DNA of 64,000 bases from an uncultured Buttiauxella sp. (GCA_946480445.1 CAMLJN010000012.1:55951-119950), one strand, 5' to 3'. Positions 30,033-43,738 are shown, counted from the stretch's first letter. Made by a program: numbers and translations. The notes: generated by a model not told the origin, from the sequence alone.

Positions 30033-30421
30033 TCAGGTATAGCTGATTAGCTGCTCTGCCGTTATCAGCCCCATTTTTTCAAGCTGGATTGCGACCGCGC
30101 GCACTGAGCGCCCCATTTCAGCGCCCAGCGCTTCTATAGCTTTACCGGCACTGTAATCACTTTCCAGCTGGCGTTTTTCTTCCTCACTCCAGAGAAAATA
30201 AGATTTTGCGGGTTACCTTCGGCCAGGTTCTTTTGCTGCCGCTGCTGGGGCGAGAGCTTTGCCTTTTTGCTATTCTCAGGTTTCTCCCTAAGTTCGTCTG
30301 ATAATGCAAAAAGCAGACGAATTGTCTCCGGGAAATGCGCCACGGAGGCGCGGGCAAGCAGCTCACCGGTATCCGGATTCACACCGTTTGCCAGCGCCCT
30401 TAATATTGTCGACGTGTTCAT
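30033..30421 (-). pseudogene. Frameshifted small gene with C-terminal helix-turn-helix-like domain
   Basis: Read from the ATG at 30421 (AAGGAG 8 bases upstream) the frame starts MNTSTILRALANGVNPDTGE and runs in a conserved-looking way to EGNPQN near 30206. There the natural continuation jumps frame. In the original frame translation ends at 30134 with an unrelated tail. One base missing near 30204 would give SYFLWSEEEKRQLESDY... and then LGAEMGRSVRAVAIQLEKMG, ending at the TGA at 30033, about 129 aa in all. That tail looks like the small helical domain often appended to helicases and regulators. Either a real mutation or a sequencing error in an AAAA run. E. coli K-12 has dinD in this interval instead. 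Function unknown. Confidence 0.65.
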
Positions 30422-30615
30422 CGCCATGACTCCTTTCGAAAACTTAATTAAATTCATCCTTAATTAAAAAGCAGAATTTAAAACCCCCTTTAAGGTGAGC
30501 CAAAAGCGCAATTACTACATTACAAAAACTAATCCAAAGTGGCTCAGTTTAGAAAATCTCAATCGTGACCGCTGCCTTAAAAAGCTACCCTTGCCGCGTT
30601 ATCTCTGGGGGGTTC

Positions 30616-33056
<2,441 letters not shown>

Positions 33057-33070
33057 TCAAAACTATATAA

Positions 33071-33796
<726 letters not shown>

Positions 33797-33849
33797 GCCC
33801 AGTTTCAGTATCATGCCCAGTCATTTCTTCATCTGTGGAGCTTTAAAAT

Positions 33850-34125
33850 ATGGCACGCGTAACCGTTCAGGACGCTGTAGAGAAAATTGGTAACCGTTTT
33901 GACCTGGTACTGGTCGCCGCACGTCGCGCTCGTCAGATGCAGACCGGTGGTAAAGATCCTCTGGTACCTGAAGAAAACGATAAAACGACCGTTATCGCAC
34001 TGCGTGAAATCGAAGAAGGGTTGATTACCAACCAGATTCTCGACGTTCGCGATCGTCAGGAGCAGCAAGAGCAGGAAGCCGCAGAACTGCAGGCCGTAAC
34101 CGCTATTGCTGAAGGTCGTCGTTAA
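33850..34125 (+). CDS. rpoZ: RNA polymerase omega subunit
   Basis: A 91-aa subunit that wraps the beta-prime C-terminus and forms part of the ppGpp site 1. The sequence [20 protein letters not shown] through [20 protein letters not shown] is fully conserved, and a Glu/Gln-rich tail follows. It lies 53 bases after gmk and 19 bases before spoT. Confidence 0.97.
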   Translation: MARVTVQDAVEKIGNRFDLVLVAARRARQMQTGGKDPLVPEENDKTTVIALREIEEGLITNQILDVRDRQEQQEQEAAELQAVTAIAEGRR

Positions 34126-34144
34126 TTAGCCTATCGGGTAGCCC

Positions 34145-36256
34145 TTGTATCTGTTTGAAAGCCTGAATCAGCTGATTCAAAATTACTTGCCCGAGGAGCA
34201 GATTAAGCGTCTCCGGCAAGCCTATCTTGTTGCACGTGATGCTCACGAGGGACAAGCACGTTCAAGCGGTGAACCCTATATCACCCATCCTGTAGCCGTT
34301 GCCTGCATTCTGGCCGAGATGAAACTCGACTACGAAACGCTTATGGCGGCGCTACTGCATGATGTGATCGAAGACACCCCGGCCACCTACCAGGATATGG
34401 AACAGCTGTTTGGCAAAAGCGTTGCTGAACTGGTGGAAGGGGTTTCTAAGCTCGACAAACTGAAATTCCGCGATAAGAAAGAGGCGCAGGCCGAAAACTT
34501 CCGCAAAATGATCATGGCGATGGTGCAGGATATCCGCGTCATTCTGATCAAACTCGCCGACCGTACGCACAACATGCGTACCCTCGGGTCACTGCGTCCG
34601 GACAAGCGCCGCCGCATAGCCCGCGAAACCCTGGAAATTTATAGCCCGCTGGCTCACCGTCTCGGTATTCATCACCTGAAGACCGAACTGGAAGAGCTGG
34701 GCTTTGAAGCGCTTTATCCGAACCGTTACCGCGTCATTAAAGAAGTGGTAAAAGCAGCTCGCGGTAACCGTAAAGAGATGATTCAAAAAATCCTCTCTGA
34801 AATTGACGGACGTCTCCAGGAAGCCGGTATTCCCTGCCGGGTTAGCGGTCGCGAGAAGCATCTTTATTCCATCTACTGCAAAATGACGCTCAAAGAGCAG
34901 CGTTTCCATTCGATTATGGATATTTACGCGTTCCGCGTCATTGTGCATGACATGGATACCTGTTACCGCGTGCTCGGTCAGATGCACAGCCTTTATAAGC
35001 CGCGTCCGGGTCGGGTTAAAGACTATATTGCCATTCCAAAAGCGAACGGCTATCAGTCCCTGCATACCTCCATGATTGGGCCGCACGGCGTGCCGGTGGA
35101 AGTGCAGATCCGCACCGAAGACATGGATCAAATGGCTGAGATGGGTGTGGCTGCGCACTGGGCCTACAAAGAGCAAGGTGAAAGCAGTACCACCGCCCAA
35201 ATCCGCGCCCAGCGCTGGATGCAAAGCCTGCTGGAGCTGCAACAAAGCGCCGGCAGCTCGTTTGAGTTTATCGAAAGCGTCAAATCCGATCTCTTCCCGG
35301 ATGAAATTTACGTTTTCACCCCGGAAGGACGTATTGTCGAACTCCCGGCGGGTGCGACGCCCGTGGACTTCGCCTATGCGGTGCATACCGATATCGGCCA
35401 TGCCTGTGTCGGCGCACGAGTGGATCGTCAGCCCTATCCGCTGTCGCAGTCGTTAGCCAGCGGCCAGACTATCGAAATTATTACTGCGCCAGGCGCACGC
35501 CCGAATGCGGCCTGGCTGAATTTTGTGGTGAGCTCAAAAGCGCGCGCCAAAATCCGCCAGATGCTCAAAAACCTCAAGCGTGATGATTCCGTAAGCCTGG
35601 GGCGTCGTCTGCTTAACCATGCCCTGGGTGGCAGCCGTAAACTGGCTGAGGTGCCAGCAGAAAATATTCAGCGTGAGCTTGAGCGCATGAAGCTCGCCAC
35701 GCTCGACGATTTGCTGGCCGAAATAGGACTGGGTAACGCCATGAGCGTTGTGGTGGCGAAGCATCTTCAGGGGGAGTCTCCTGCCGCGCTTCAGGCCAAT
35801 CCACAACCGCACAGCCATCTGCCGATCAAAGGCGCAGACGGCGTGCTGATTACCTTCGCGAAATGCTGTCGCCCCATACCTGGCGACCCCATTGTGGCCC
35901 ACGTCAGCCCGGGTAAAGGATTGGTTATCCACCACGAGTCCTGCCGAAATATTCGCGGCTACCAGAAAGAGCCAGAGAAATTCATGGCGGTAGAGTGGGA
36001 TAAAGAGGCTGAGCAGGAATTCATCACCGAAATTAAGGTGGATATGTTTAACCACCAGGGCGCGCTGGCGAACCTGACCGCCGCGCTGAACAATGCGGGT
36101 TCGAACATTCAGAGCCTGAATACCGAAGAGAAGGATGGCCGTGTTTACAGTGCGTTCATTCGTTTGACCGCCCGCGACCGTATCCATCTGGCGAATATCA
36201 TGCGCAAAATTCGCGTCATGCCGGATGTGATTAAAGTTACCCGCAACAGAAACTAG
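34145..36256 (+). CDS. spoT: Bifunctional (p)ppGpp synthetase/hydrolase
   Basis: A 703-aa regulator of the stringent response with hydrolase-dominant activity. Order of domains: HD hydrolase (ALLHDVIEDT near residue 70; RTHNMRTLGSLRP), synthetase (GRVKDYIAIPKANGYQSLHT; EVQIRTEDMDQMAEMG), TGS (IYVFTPEGRIVELPAGATPV), a helical zinc-finger-like region (FAKCCRPIPGD) and a C-terminal ACT domain. The start is a TTG at 34145, because Leu/Met-YLFESLNQLIQ aligns with E. coli residue 1 and there is no upstream ATG. It overlaps no neighbour; trmH follows after 4 bases. Confidence 0.97.
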   Translation: MYLFESLNQLIQNYLPEEQIKRLRQAYLVARDAHEGQARSSGEPYITHPVAVACILAEMKLDYETLMAALLHDVIEDTPATYQDMEQLFGKSVAELVEGVSKLDKLKFRDKKEAQAENFRKMIMAMVQDIRVILIKLADRTHNMRTLGSLRPDKRRRIARETLEIYSPLAHRLGIHHLKTELEELGFEALYPNRYRVIKEVVKAARGNRKEMIQKILSEIDGRLQEAGIPCRVSGREKHLYSIYCKMTLKEQRFHSIMDIYAFRVIVHDMDTCYRVLGQMHSLYKPRPGRVKDYIAIPKANGYQSLHTSMIGPHGVPVEVQIRTEDMDQMAEMGVAAHWAYKEQGESSTTAQIRAQRWMQSLLELQQSAGSSFEFIESVKSDLFPDEIYVFTPEGRIVELPAGATPVDFAYAVHTDIGHACVGARVDRQPYPLSQSLASGQTIEIITAPGARPNAAWLNFVVSSKARAKIRQMLKNLKRDDSVSLGRRLLNHALGGSRKLAEVPAENIQRELERMKLATLDDLLAEIGLGNAMSVVVAKHLQGESPAALQANPQPHSHLPIKGADGVLITFAKCCRPIPGDPIVAHVSPGKGLVIHHESCRNIRGYQKEPEKFMAVEWDKEAEQEFITEIKVDMFNHQGALANLTAALNNAGSNIQSLNTEEKDGRVYSAFIRLTARDRIHLANIMRKIRVMPDVIKVTRNRN

Positions 36257-36260
36257 TGTT

Positions 36261-36950
36261 ATGAATCCTCAACGTTATGCGCGTATTTGCGAAATGCTCG
36301 CCAGGCGTCAGCCTGATTTAACCGTCTGCATGGAGCAGGTTCACAAGCCGCATAACGTCTCGGCGATTATCCGCACCGCAGATGCCGTTGGCGTTCACGA
36401 AGTCCATGCCGTGTGGCCCGGAAGCCGTATGCGCACCATGGCTTCTTCTGCGGCGGGCAGCAACTCCTGGGTTGAAGTGAAAACCCACCGCTCAATCGGC
36501 GAGGCGGTCAGCCACCTGAAAGGCAGCGGCATGCAGATCCTTGCCACCAACCTTTCCGCAAAAGCCGTCGATTTTCGCGAGATTGATTACACGCGACCTA
36601 CCTGCATTCTGATGGGTCAGGAAAAAACCGGTATTACCCCGGAAGCGTTAGCGTTGGCAGACCAGGACATCATTATTCCGATGATCGGTATGGTGCAATC
36701 CCTTAACGTTTCCGTCGCTTCCGCCCTCATCCTTTATGAAGCGCAGCGCCAGCGGCAGAACGCCGGTATGTATCAGCGTGAAAACAGCATGCTCCCTGAA
36801 TCGGAGCAGCAACGTCTGCTGTTTGAAGGCGGCTACCCGGTGCTGGCCAGAGTATCGCGCCGTAAAGGCCTGCCCTACCCTCATGTGAATCAGCAAGGCG
36901 AGATTGAAGCTGACGCAGCATGGTGGGCGACAATGCAGTCTGCGGAGTAA
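36261..36950 (+). CDS. trmH: tRNA (guanosine-18-2'-O)-methyltransferase
   Basis: SPOUT-class enzyme methylating Gm18 in the D-loop of tRNAs using S-adenosylmethionine. 229 aa, the E. coli length. The three SPOUT motifs are visible: HNVSAIIRTADAVGVHEVH, LMGQEKTGITPEAL and IPMIGMVQSLNVSVASALIL. It sits between spoT and recG, with 4- and 3-base gaps, indicating co-transcription. Confidence 0.97.
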   Translation: MNPQRYARICEMLARRQPDLTVCMEQVHKPHNVSAIIRTADAVGVHEVHAVWPGSRMRTMASSAAGSNSWVEVKTHRSIGEAVSHLKGSGMQILATNLSAKAVDFREIDYTRPTCILMGQEKTGITPEALALADQDIIIPMIGMVQSLNVSVASALILYEAQRQRQNAGMYQRENSMLPESEQQRLLFEGGYPVLARVSRRKGLPYPHVNQQGEIEADAAWWATMQSAE

Positions 36951-36953
36951 GCC

Positions 36954-39035
36954 ATGAAAGGCCGTTTGCTGGATGCCATACCGTTAAGCACGCTTGCCGG
37001 AGTCGGTGCCAGTCAGAGCGGCAAACTGGCCAAAATTGGGCTGCATACTATTCAGGATCTGCTGCTGCACCTCCCGCTGCGTTACGAAGACCGCACGCAC
37101 CTCTACCCCATTAACGAGCTCCTTCCCGGCGTGTACGCCACGGTGGAAGGTGAAGTGCTGAACAGCAACATCAGCTTTGGCCGTCGCCGGATGCTGACCT
37201 GCCAGATAACCGATGGCACCGGCATCCTCACCCTGCGCTTCTTTAATTTCAATGCTGCAATGAAGAACAGCCTGGCAGCGGGTAAACGGGTGCTGGCCTA
37301 CGGCGAAGCCAAACGCGGGCAGCACGGCGCGGAGATGATTCACCCGGAATACCGTATTCAGGGTGATTTAAGTACGCCAGATTTACAGGAGACGCTGACG
37401 CCGGTTTATCCGACGACAGAAGGTGTTCGCCAGGCGACGCTGCGTAAACTGACCGATCAGGCTCTGGAATTACTGGATACCTGCGCAATAGCCGAACTGC
37501 TGCCAGCCGAATTACACCAGGGGATGATGAGCCTGCCGGAAGCCTTGCGCACGCTGCACCGTCCACCGCCGGATATGAAGCTTGCCGATCTCGAAACGGG
37601 TAAACATCCGGCTCAGCAGCGTTTAATCCTTGAAGAGCTGCTGGCCCATAATCTGAGCATGCTGGCACTTCGCGCGGGCGCTCAGCGTTATCATGCTCTG
37701 CCGTTAGTCGACCACGATGAACTGAAAAACCGTCTGCTCGCTTCACTCCCGTTTAAGCCAACCAGAGCACAGAACAGGGTCGTTGCTGAAATTGAACGCG
37801 ATCTGGCTCAGGATGTGCCAATGATGCGCCTGGTACAGGGCGACGTAGGGTCAGGTAAAACGCTGGTGGCGGCGCTGGCGGCGCTACGAGCCATTGCTCA
37901 CGGCAAACAGGTGGGCCTGATGGCCCCGACAGAACTGCTGGCCGAACAGCACGCCAATAACTTCCGCCAGTGGTTTGCGCCGCTGGGAATTGAAGTGGGC
38001 TGGCTTGCCGGAAAGCAAAAAGGGAAAGCCCGCCTCGCCCAGCAGGAGGCCATCGCCAGCGGTCAGGTTTCTATGGTGGTGGGCACCCACGCCATCTTCC
38101 AGGAGCAGGTGCAGTTCGCCGCCCTGGCTCTGGTCATTATTGATGAGCAGCACCGCTTTGGTGTCCATCAACGTCTGGCGCTGTGGGAAAAAGGGCAAAT
38201 CCAGGGCTTCCATCCGCACCAGCTCATTATGACTGCCACGCCGATTCCGCGCACGCTGGCGATGACAGCCTATGCCGACCTGGATACTTCCGTGATAGAT
38301 GAGTTACCGCCGGGCCGTACGCCCGTCACCACGGTTGCGATTCCCGATACCCGCCGCAAAGACATTATTGAGCGCGTACACAGCGCGTGTACCTCGGAGC
38401 AGCGCCAGGCTTACTGGGTCTGTACGCTGATCGAAGAGTCAGAGCTGCTGGAGGCACAGGCGGCAGAGGTGACCTGGGAGGAGCTGAAAGCGGCGTTGCC
38501 GGATCTGAACGTGGGCCTGGTTCATGGCCGCATGAAACCGCAGGAGAAGCAGGCGGTCATGCAGGCGTTTAAAGAAGGCGCAATTCATTTGCTGATCGCG
38601 ACCACGGTTATCGAAGTGGGCGTGGACGTGCCCAACGCCAGCCTGATGATCATCGAAAATCCGGAGCGTCTTGGGCTTGCGCAGCTGCACCAGCTTCGCG
38701 GTCGCGTTGGCCGTGGGGCCGTAGCCTCGCACTGCGTGCTGCTCTATAAATCTCCGCTGTCGAAAACCGCGCAGCTACGTTTGCAGGTGCTGCGCGACAG
38801 CAACGACGGCTTTGTTATTGCGCAAAAAGATTTGGAAATTCGTGGGCCGGGAGAGTTACTGGGCACCCGTCAGACGGGAAGCGCAGAATTCAAGGTAGCG
38901 GATTTACTGCGCGATCAGGCGATGATCCCGGAGGTTCAGCGCCTTGCTCGTCATATTCATGAGCGCTACCCGCAACAGGCAACCGCGCTGATTGAACGCT
39001 GGATGCCTGAAACGGAACGCTATTCAAATGCCTGA
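36954..39035 (+). CDS. recG: ATP-dependent DNA helicase RecG
   Basis: Replication-fork reversal and branch-migration helicase, 693 aa as in E. coli. The N-terminal OB/wedge domain (about residues 50-150) precedes the motor with Walker A GDVGSGKT, motif II DEQH (VIIDEQHRFG), motif III TATPIPRTL and motif VI QLRGRVGRG. Last gene of the cluster running from gmk; it converges with gltS across a 35-base gap holding only a poor hairpin. Confidence 0.97.
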   Translation: MKGRLLDAIPLSTLAGVGASQSGKLAKIGLHTIQDLLLHLPLRYEDRTHLYPINELLPGVYATVEGEVLNSNISFGRRRMLTCQITDGTGILTLRFFNFNAAMKNSLAAGKRVLAYGEAKRGQHGAEMIHPEYRIQGDLSTPDLQETLTPVYPTTEGVRQATLRKLTDQALELLDTCAIAELLPAELHQGMMSLPEALRTLHRPPPDMKLADLETGKHPAQQRLILEELLAHNLSMLALRAGAQRYHALPLVDHDELKNRLLASLPFKPTRAQNRVVAEIERDLAQDVPMMRLVQGDVGSGKTLVAALAALRAIAHGKQVGLMAPTELLAEQHANNFRQWFAPLGIEVGWLAGKQKGKARLAQQEAIASGQVSMVVGTHAIFQEQVQFAALALVIIDEQHRFGVHQRLALWEKGQIQGFHPHQLIMTATPIPRTLAMTAYADLDTSVIDELPPGRTPVTTVAIPDTRRKDIIERVHSACTSEQRQAYWVCTLIEESELLEAQAAEVTWEELKAALPDLNVGLVHGRMKPQEKQAVMQAFKEGAIHLLIATTVIEVGVDVPNASLMIIENPERLGLAQLHQLRGRVGRGAVASHCVLLYKSPLSKTAQLRLQVLRDSNDGFVIAQKDLEIRGPGELLGTRQTGSAEFKVADLLRDQAMIPEVQRLARHIHERYPQQATALIERWMPETERYSNA

Positions 39036-39070
39036 TAGCGGGGCGGGAAGCGCAAAGCTTTCCCTCCGAC

Positions 39071-40285
39071 TCAACTCAGCACCTGGCCGAAGAACGGCAG
39101 CATCAGGTACAGCTTAATCACCAGAGCATTCACAATATCAATAAAGAACGCCCCGACCATCGGCACCACCAGAAACGCCATATGTGAAGGGCCAAAGCGT
39201 TCGGTGATAGCCTGCATATTAGCAATAGCCGTCGGCGTCGCTCCCAGACCAAAGCCACAATGTCCCGCCGCCAGCACTGCCGCGTCGTAGTTTCTGCCCA
39301 TCAGGCGATAGGTCACAAAGATCGCATACAGGGACATGAAGATGGTCTGCACCGTAAGAATAGCCAGCATCGGCAGCGCCAGAGAAGCCAGTTCCCAGAG
39401 CTTCAGGCTCATCAGGGCCATCGCGAGGAACAGGGACAGGCAGACGTTGCCGAGGACCGAAACCGCCCTTTCGAAAACGCGATAAAAGCCAAGGGCGGAA
39501 AGCGTATTGCTAAGAATAACCCCGACAAACAGCACGCATACAAAGGTGGGCAATTCAAAGGCCGTGCCCTGAATCGCCTGCGCCGCCAGCTTACCGACCG
39601 TCAGACAAATGGCAATCATGGCGATGGTTTCAACTAAAACCAGCGAGGTAATCACCCGCCCGACATCCGGTTTTTCAAAGGCCGTGGGGATTTCGCTGTC
39701 CTCAGGCGTACCTTCCGGCGTGGAGGAGTGTTTAACCAGGTAGCGTGCCACAGGCCCGCCAATCAACCCGCCCAGCACCAGACCAAAAGTGGCGCACGCC
39801 ATCGCAACCTCGGTCGCGTTTTCAAAACCGTAGCGCTCGGTAAAGAGCTTGCTCCAGGCCGCGCCCGTACCATGTCCACCGGAAAGCGTAATCGAACCGG
39901 CCAGTAACCCCATTAGCGGGTCCATGCCCAACAGACTGGCCATACCAATGCCGATAGCATTCTGCATCACCAGCAAACCGACCACGACAAACAGGAAGAT
40001 ACCCACGACTCTGCCGCCCGCACGCAGGCTGGAAAGATTGGCGTTAAGACCGATCGTGGCGAAGAAGGCAAGCATCAGCGGATCTTTGAGGCTCATATCA
40101 AAATCAATTTCCCAACCGAGGCTCTTTTTCAGAACCAGCAGGGCCAGGGCCACTAATAGTCCACCTGCTACCGGCTCGGGAATAGTGTATTTCTTAAGCA
40201 GCGATACGGAGTGGACCATTTTTCTGCCCAGCAAAAGGACTAGCGTTGCTGCGACAAGGGTGGAAAGTGTATCGAGATGAAACAT
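39071..40285 (-). CDS. gltS: Sodium/glutamate symporter
   Basis: Inner-membrane glutamate-sodium symporter of the ESS family, 404 aa (E. coli 401). It has about ten to twelve membrane helices in two inverted halves, each with a glycine/serine-rich loop (GLLAGSITLSGGHGTGAAW and LAAGHCGFGLGATPTAIANM) that forms the transport pore. The C-terminal residues differ a little from E. coli. It is divergent from xanP. Confidence 0.96.
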   Translation of the reverse strand: MFHLDTLSTLVAATLVLLLGRKMVHSVSLLKKYTIPEPVAGGLLVALALLVLKKSLGWEIDFDMSLKDPLMLAFFATIGLNANLSSLRAGGRVVGIFLFVVVGLLVMQNAIGIGMASLLGMDPLMGLLAGSITLSGGHGTGAAWSKLFTERYGFENATEVAMACATFGLVLGGLIGGPVARYLVKHSSTPEGTPEDSEIPTAFEKPDVGRVITSLVLVETIAMIAICLTVGKLAAQAIQGTAFELPTFVCVLFVGVILSNTLSALGFYRVFERAVSVLGNVCLSLFLAMALMSLKLWELASLALPMLAILTVQTIFMSLYAIFVTYRLMGRNYDAAVLAAGHCGFGLGATPTAIANMQAITERFGPSHMAFLVVPMVGAFFIDIVNALVIKLYLMLPFFGQVLS

Positions 40286-40511
40286 GCAGTGCTCCTTTAT
40301 GGCGCCTTTTGACTTAGCGCTTGGTCATTCCTTCACTGTCATTTCAGGTTTTAGAAAATTCAGCAGACGGATTTTAACCAAAAAACGGTGAATCGTTATA
40401 TAAAAACGTCGTTATATGAGTTTTAAATATTAAGGCCGTCACGATGCAAACGTTTGCTTTTACCCTTCACTTCGTTAAAATCACCGCTTTTCCACCAAGG
40501 GAATTCCTCTG

Positions 40512-41903
40512 ATGTCTGTAAATGCTGTTGAGTCAGAAAATGCACAACCTGCTGCGTCGACTCGCCCCAGTGAACTGATTTACCGCCTCGAAGACAGACC
40601 TCCTCTTCCGCAAACCCTTTTCGCCGCCTGTCAGCACCTTCTGGCGATGTTTGTCGCGGTTATCACGCCGGCATTATTGATTTGCCAGGCGCTGGGGTTA
40701 CCGGCATCAGACACTCAACACATCATCAGCATGTCGCTGTTTGCCTCAGGCGTAGCCTCTATCATTCAGATCAAAGCCTGGGGCCCAGTGGGTTCGGGGC
40801 TGCTGTCCATTCAGGGCACGAGTTTTAACTTCGTCTCGCCTTTGATTATGGGTGGCATGGCTTTAAAAAACGGCGGGGCTGACGTGCCAACGATGATGGC
40901 CGCGCTTTTCGGCACGCTGATGCTTGCAAGCTGTACTGAGATGGCTCTCTCCCGCGTTCTGCATCTGGCACGCCGGATTATTACGCCGCTGGTTTCGGGC
41001 GTAGTGGTGATGATTATCGGCCTGTCGCTGATTCAGGTGGGCCTGAATTCCATCGGCGGCGGCTATGCCGCGATGAACGATCACACCTTTGGCTCACCTG
41101 AAAATCTGCTGCTGGCTGGCGCCGTGCTGTTAACGATCATTCTTCTCAATCGCCAGCGTAATCCTTATCTGCGCGTGGCTTCGCTGGTTATCGCGATGGC
41201 CGTGGGTTACGCCCTGGCCTGGGCGATGGATATGCTGCCGCAGACCACCGCAGCAACCAATACCGACCTGATTATGGTGCCAACACCGTTGTATTATGGC
41301 CTCGGCATCGACTGGAATCTGCTTATCCCACTGATGCTGGTGTTTATGGTGACCTCACTGGAAACCATCGGGGATATTACCGCCACCTCAGATGTTTCAG
41401 AGCAGCCGGTATCCGGCCCGCTTTATATGAAGCGCCTGAAAGGCGGCGTGCTGGCTAACGGCCTCAACTCCTGCGTCTCGGCCATTTTTAACACCTTCCC
41501 AAATTCCTGCTTCGGGCAGAACAACGGCGTGATTCAGCTTACCGGGGTGGCCAGCCGCTACGTTGGCTTTGTGGTAGCGCTGATGCTGATTGTGCTGGGC
41601 CTGTTCCCGGCGGTAAGCGGTTTTGTACAGCATATTCCTGAGCCGGTACTGGGTGGCGCAACGATAGTGATGTTCGGGACCATCGCCGCCTCCGGCGTGC
41701 GTATTGTTTCCCGCGAGCCGCTTAATCGCCGCGCTATTATGATTATCGCCCTGTCGCTGGCAGTCGGGATGGGGGTTTCTCAGCAGCCGCTGATCTTACA
41801 GTTTGCCCCCGAATGGCTGAAGACGCTGCTTTCCTCCGGGATTGCCGCCGGTGGCATCACTGCCATCGTACTGAACCTCATTTTCCCGCCAGAGAAAGAC
41901 TGA
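40512..41903 (+). CDS. xanP: Xanthine/proton symporter XanP
   Basis: High-affinity xanthine permease of the NCS2 (nucleobase-ascorbate transporter) family, 463 aa as in E. coli XanP (YicE). About fourteen membrane helices. The NAT signature motif is visible as [17 protein letters not shown], and another family segment as [13 protein letters not shown]. The 226-base divergent spacer upstream lies between it and gltS. A hairpin follows the gene. Confidence 0.94.
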   Translation: MSVNAVESENAQPAASTRPSELIYRLEDRPPLPQTLFAACQHLLAMFVAVITPALLICQALGLPASDTQHIISMSLFASGVASIIQIKAWGPVGSGLLSIQGTSFNFVSPLIMGGMALKNGGADVPTMMAALFGTLMLASCTEMALSRVLHLARRIITPLVSGVVVMIIGLSLIQVGLNSIGGGYAAMNDHTFGSPENLLLAGAVLLTIILLNRQRNPYLRVASLVIAMAVGYALAWAMDMLPQTTAATNTDLIMVPTPLYYGLGIDWNLLIPLMLVFMVTSLETIGDITATSDVSEQPVSGPLYMKRLKGGVLANGLNSCVSAIFNTFPNSCFGQNNGVIQLTGVASRYVGFVVALMLIVLGLFPAVSGFVQHIPEPVLGGATIVMFGTIAASGVRIVSREPLNRRAIMIIALSLAVGMGVSQQPLILQFAPEWLKTLLSSGIAAGGITAIVLNLIFPPEKD

Positions 41904-41912
41904 TCGCCCTCA

Positions 41913-41942
41913 CGCGCCGGTGAACGGTTCCCCACCGGCGCG
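41913..41942 (+). terminator. GC-rich hairpin after xanP
   Basis: A perfect 10-bp stem CGCGCCGGTG / CACCGGCGCG with a 10-base loop starts 9 bases after the xanP stop. There is no T run, so termination is likely but not certain. Confidence 0.5.
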
Positions 41943-42028
41943 TAAACCTGCCCTGACAAACTCCTCCTTGAGCTATAACGGTAAATGGGGCATAACACCC
42001 TTACCGAAACTTCATGGGATGGAAGACA

Positions 42029-43711
42029 ATGAAATTTCTCGGAAAGCTTTTTGCAGCTCTTGTGGCTGTCGCTGTGCTCGGACTGATTGTGGCTTATTTT
42101 TTGCTCCAGACGCGCTGGGGCGCCTCACAGGTGAGCGCCTGGGTAAACGAAAAGAGCGACTACGATTTTTCGTTTGAGAAGATGGCCCACGACTGGGCGT
42201 CCCCCACGCATGTTCTTTTCAACCGGGTCACCTTCGGGCGAAAAGGCCAGCCTGCAACGCTCGTCGCAGAAAATATGGATATTGGGCTGAGCACCCGCCA
42301 GTTCTCTGAACCGCTGCACGCCAGCACGATCCTGCTGAAAAACGGCACGCTGAATCTTAGCAGCAAGGCTGCCCCGCTCCCTTTCCAGGCCGATACGCTA
42401 CGCCTGAGTGAAATGGCAGTCAACAGCCCTGACACCCAATGGGAGTTGCACGCGCAGCGAGTAAATGGCGGCGTCACGCCGTGGCAACCGCAGGCAAACA
42501 ACGTGCTGGGCACGACGGCAGATATGCAGTTCAGCGCGGGCTCTTTGACGCTTAATGGCGTGCAGGCAAGCAACGTGCTGCTACAGGGCGCGATAAACAA
42601 AAACGAAGTCACGCTGAGCAATATTGGCGCCGATATGGCCCGTGGTTCACTGACCGGGAGCGCCCGACGCAGCGCTGACGGAGCCTGGCAGATCGGCAGC
42701 CTGCGCCTGAACGATGTCCGTCTGCAAACGGACAGCACTCTTACTGATTTTCTGGCCCCGCTCGTTACCCTTCCTTCCCTTAAAATAGACAACCTGGAAG
42801 TGACCGACGCGCGACTGGAAGGCAAAAACTGGGCGGCCACAGATTTAAATTTAAGCCTGCGCGATCTGACCCTCGTCGCAGGCACCTGGCAGACCGAGGA
42901 CGGCAAACTCTCTTTGAACGCCAGTGAGTTCGTAAACGGGGCGCTGCATCTTAACGACCCTGTTGTGAATATTGATTTTACCCGACAGACCGCCGTACTG
43001 CGCCAGTTCACCTCCCGCTGGGAAACAGGCATGGTTCGCGCATCAGGCCAGTGGCAACGCAACGACAGGCGGCTGGATCTCGATGAGGTGGTGCTGGCAG
43101 GCCTGGAATATACCCTGCCGGAAGACTGGAAACAGCGCTGGCTGGACCCCGTACCGGAATGGCTCAATAAAGTGACCATTAAAAAGCTGTCGGCGCACAG
43201 AAACCTGATTATTGATATCGATCCAGCGTTCCCTTTCCAGCTGACTTCTCTGGACGGGAGCGGGAATAACCTGGAAGTGGTGCGCGATCGGCAGTGGGGC
43301 ATCTGGAACGGTAATCTCAGCCTAAATGCCGCAGCCGCAACCTTTAACCGCGTGGATATCCGTCGTCCTTCGCTTTCCCTGACGGCCAATGCCAGCCAGA
43401 TTGCGGTGACGGAGCTAAGCGCTTTCGCCGGAAAAGGGATGCTGGAGGCCACCGGTAGCGTGTCGCAATCACCGCAGCGTAATGCCGCCATCACTCTGCA
43501 TGGCCGCTCTGTGCCGGTGAACACGTTGCAACAATGGGGCTGGCCTGCTTTGCCACTCGACGGTGAAGGAAACCTGCAACTGTCCGCCACGGGGAGCCTC
43601 GCGGCACAGACGCCCCTGAAGCCATCGGTTAACGGTACGCTTCAGGCCACCGGCGCAGACGGTAAACTGATTGAGCAGAAGATGCAAAACGGCGTGGTTC
43701 CCGGCGCTTAA
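42029..43711 (+). CDS. yicH: AsmA-family protein YicH
   Basis: A 560-aa envelope protein of the AsmA-like family (E. coli YicH 569 aa). One N-terminal membrane anchor (FAALVAVAVLGLIVAYFLL) is followed by a long beta-rich periplasmic region, expected to form the lipid-binding groove of AsmA proteins. Members of this superfamily help move phospholipid to the outer membrane; the precise role of YicH is not established. The ATG at 42029 is preceded by GGAAG and aligns with E. coli MKFIGKL. It abuts fabY after only 27 bases. Confidence 0.92.
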   Translation: MKFLGKLFAALVAVAVLGLIVAYFLLQTRWGASQVSAWVNEKSDYDFSFEKMAHDWASPTHVLFNRVTFGRKGQPATLVAENMDIGLSTRQFSEPLHASTILLKNGTLNLSSKAAPLPFQADTLRLSEMAVNSPDTQWELHAQRVNGGVTPWQPQANNVLGTTADMQFSAGSLTLNGVQASNVLLQGAINKNEVTLSNIGADMARGSLTGSARRSADGAWQIGSLRLNDVRLQTDSTLTDFLAPLVTLPSLKIDNLEVTDARLEGKNWAATDLNLSLRDLTLVAGTWQTEDGKLSLNASEFVNGALHLNDPVVNIDFTRQTAVLRQFTSRWETGMVRASGQWQRNDRRLDLDEVVLAGLEYTLPEDWKQRWLDPVPEWLNKVTIKKLSAHRNLIIDIDPAFPFQLTSLDGSGNNLEVVRDRQWGIWNGNLSLNAAAATFNRVDIRRPSLSLTANASQIAVTELSAFAGKGMLEATGSVSQSPQRNAAITLHGRSVPVNTLQQWGWPALPLDGEGNLQLSATGSLAAQTPLKPSVNGTLQATGADGKLIEQKMQNGVVPGA

Positions 43712-43738
43712 TCCACCGCGCCGGACTTACTCTGGCGG

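Noticed and set aside
34589..35401. 270-codon open frame antisense to spoT
   Set aside because: Shadow of the highly conserved spoT coding frame.
42160..43590. 476-codon open frame antisense to yicH
   Set aside because: Ser/Arg/Leu-rich mirror of yicH codons; yicH itself aligns with its E. coli counterpart throughout.
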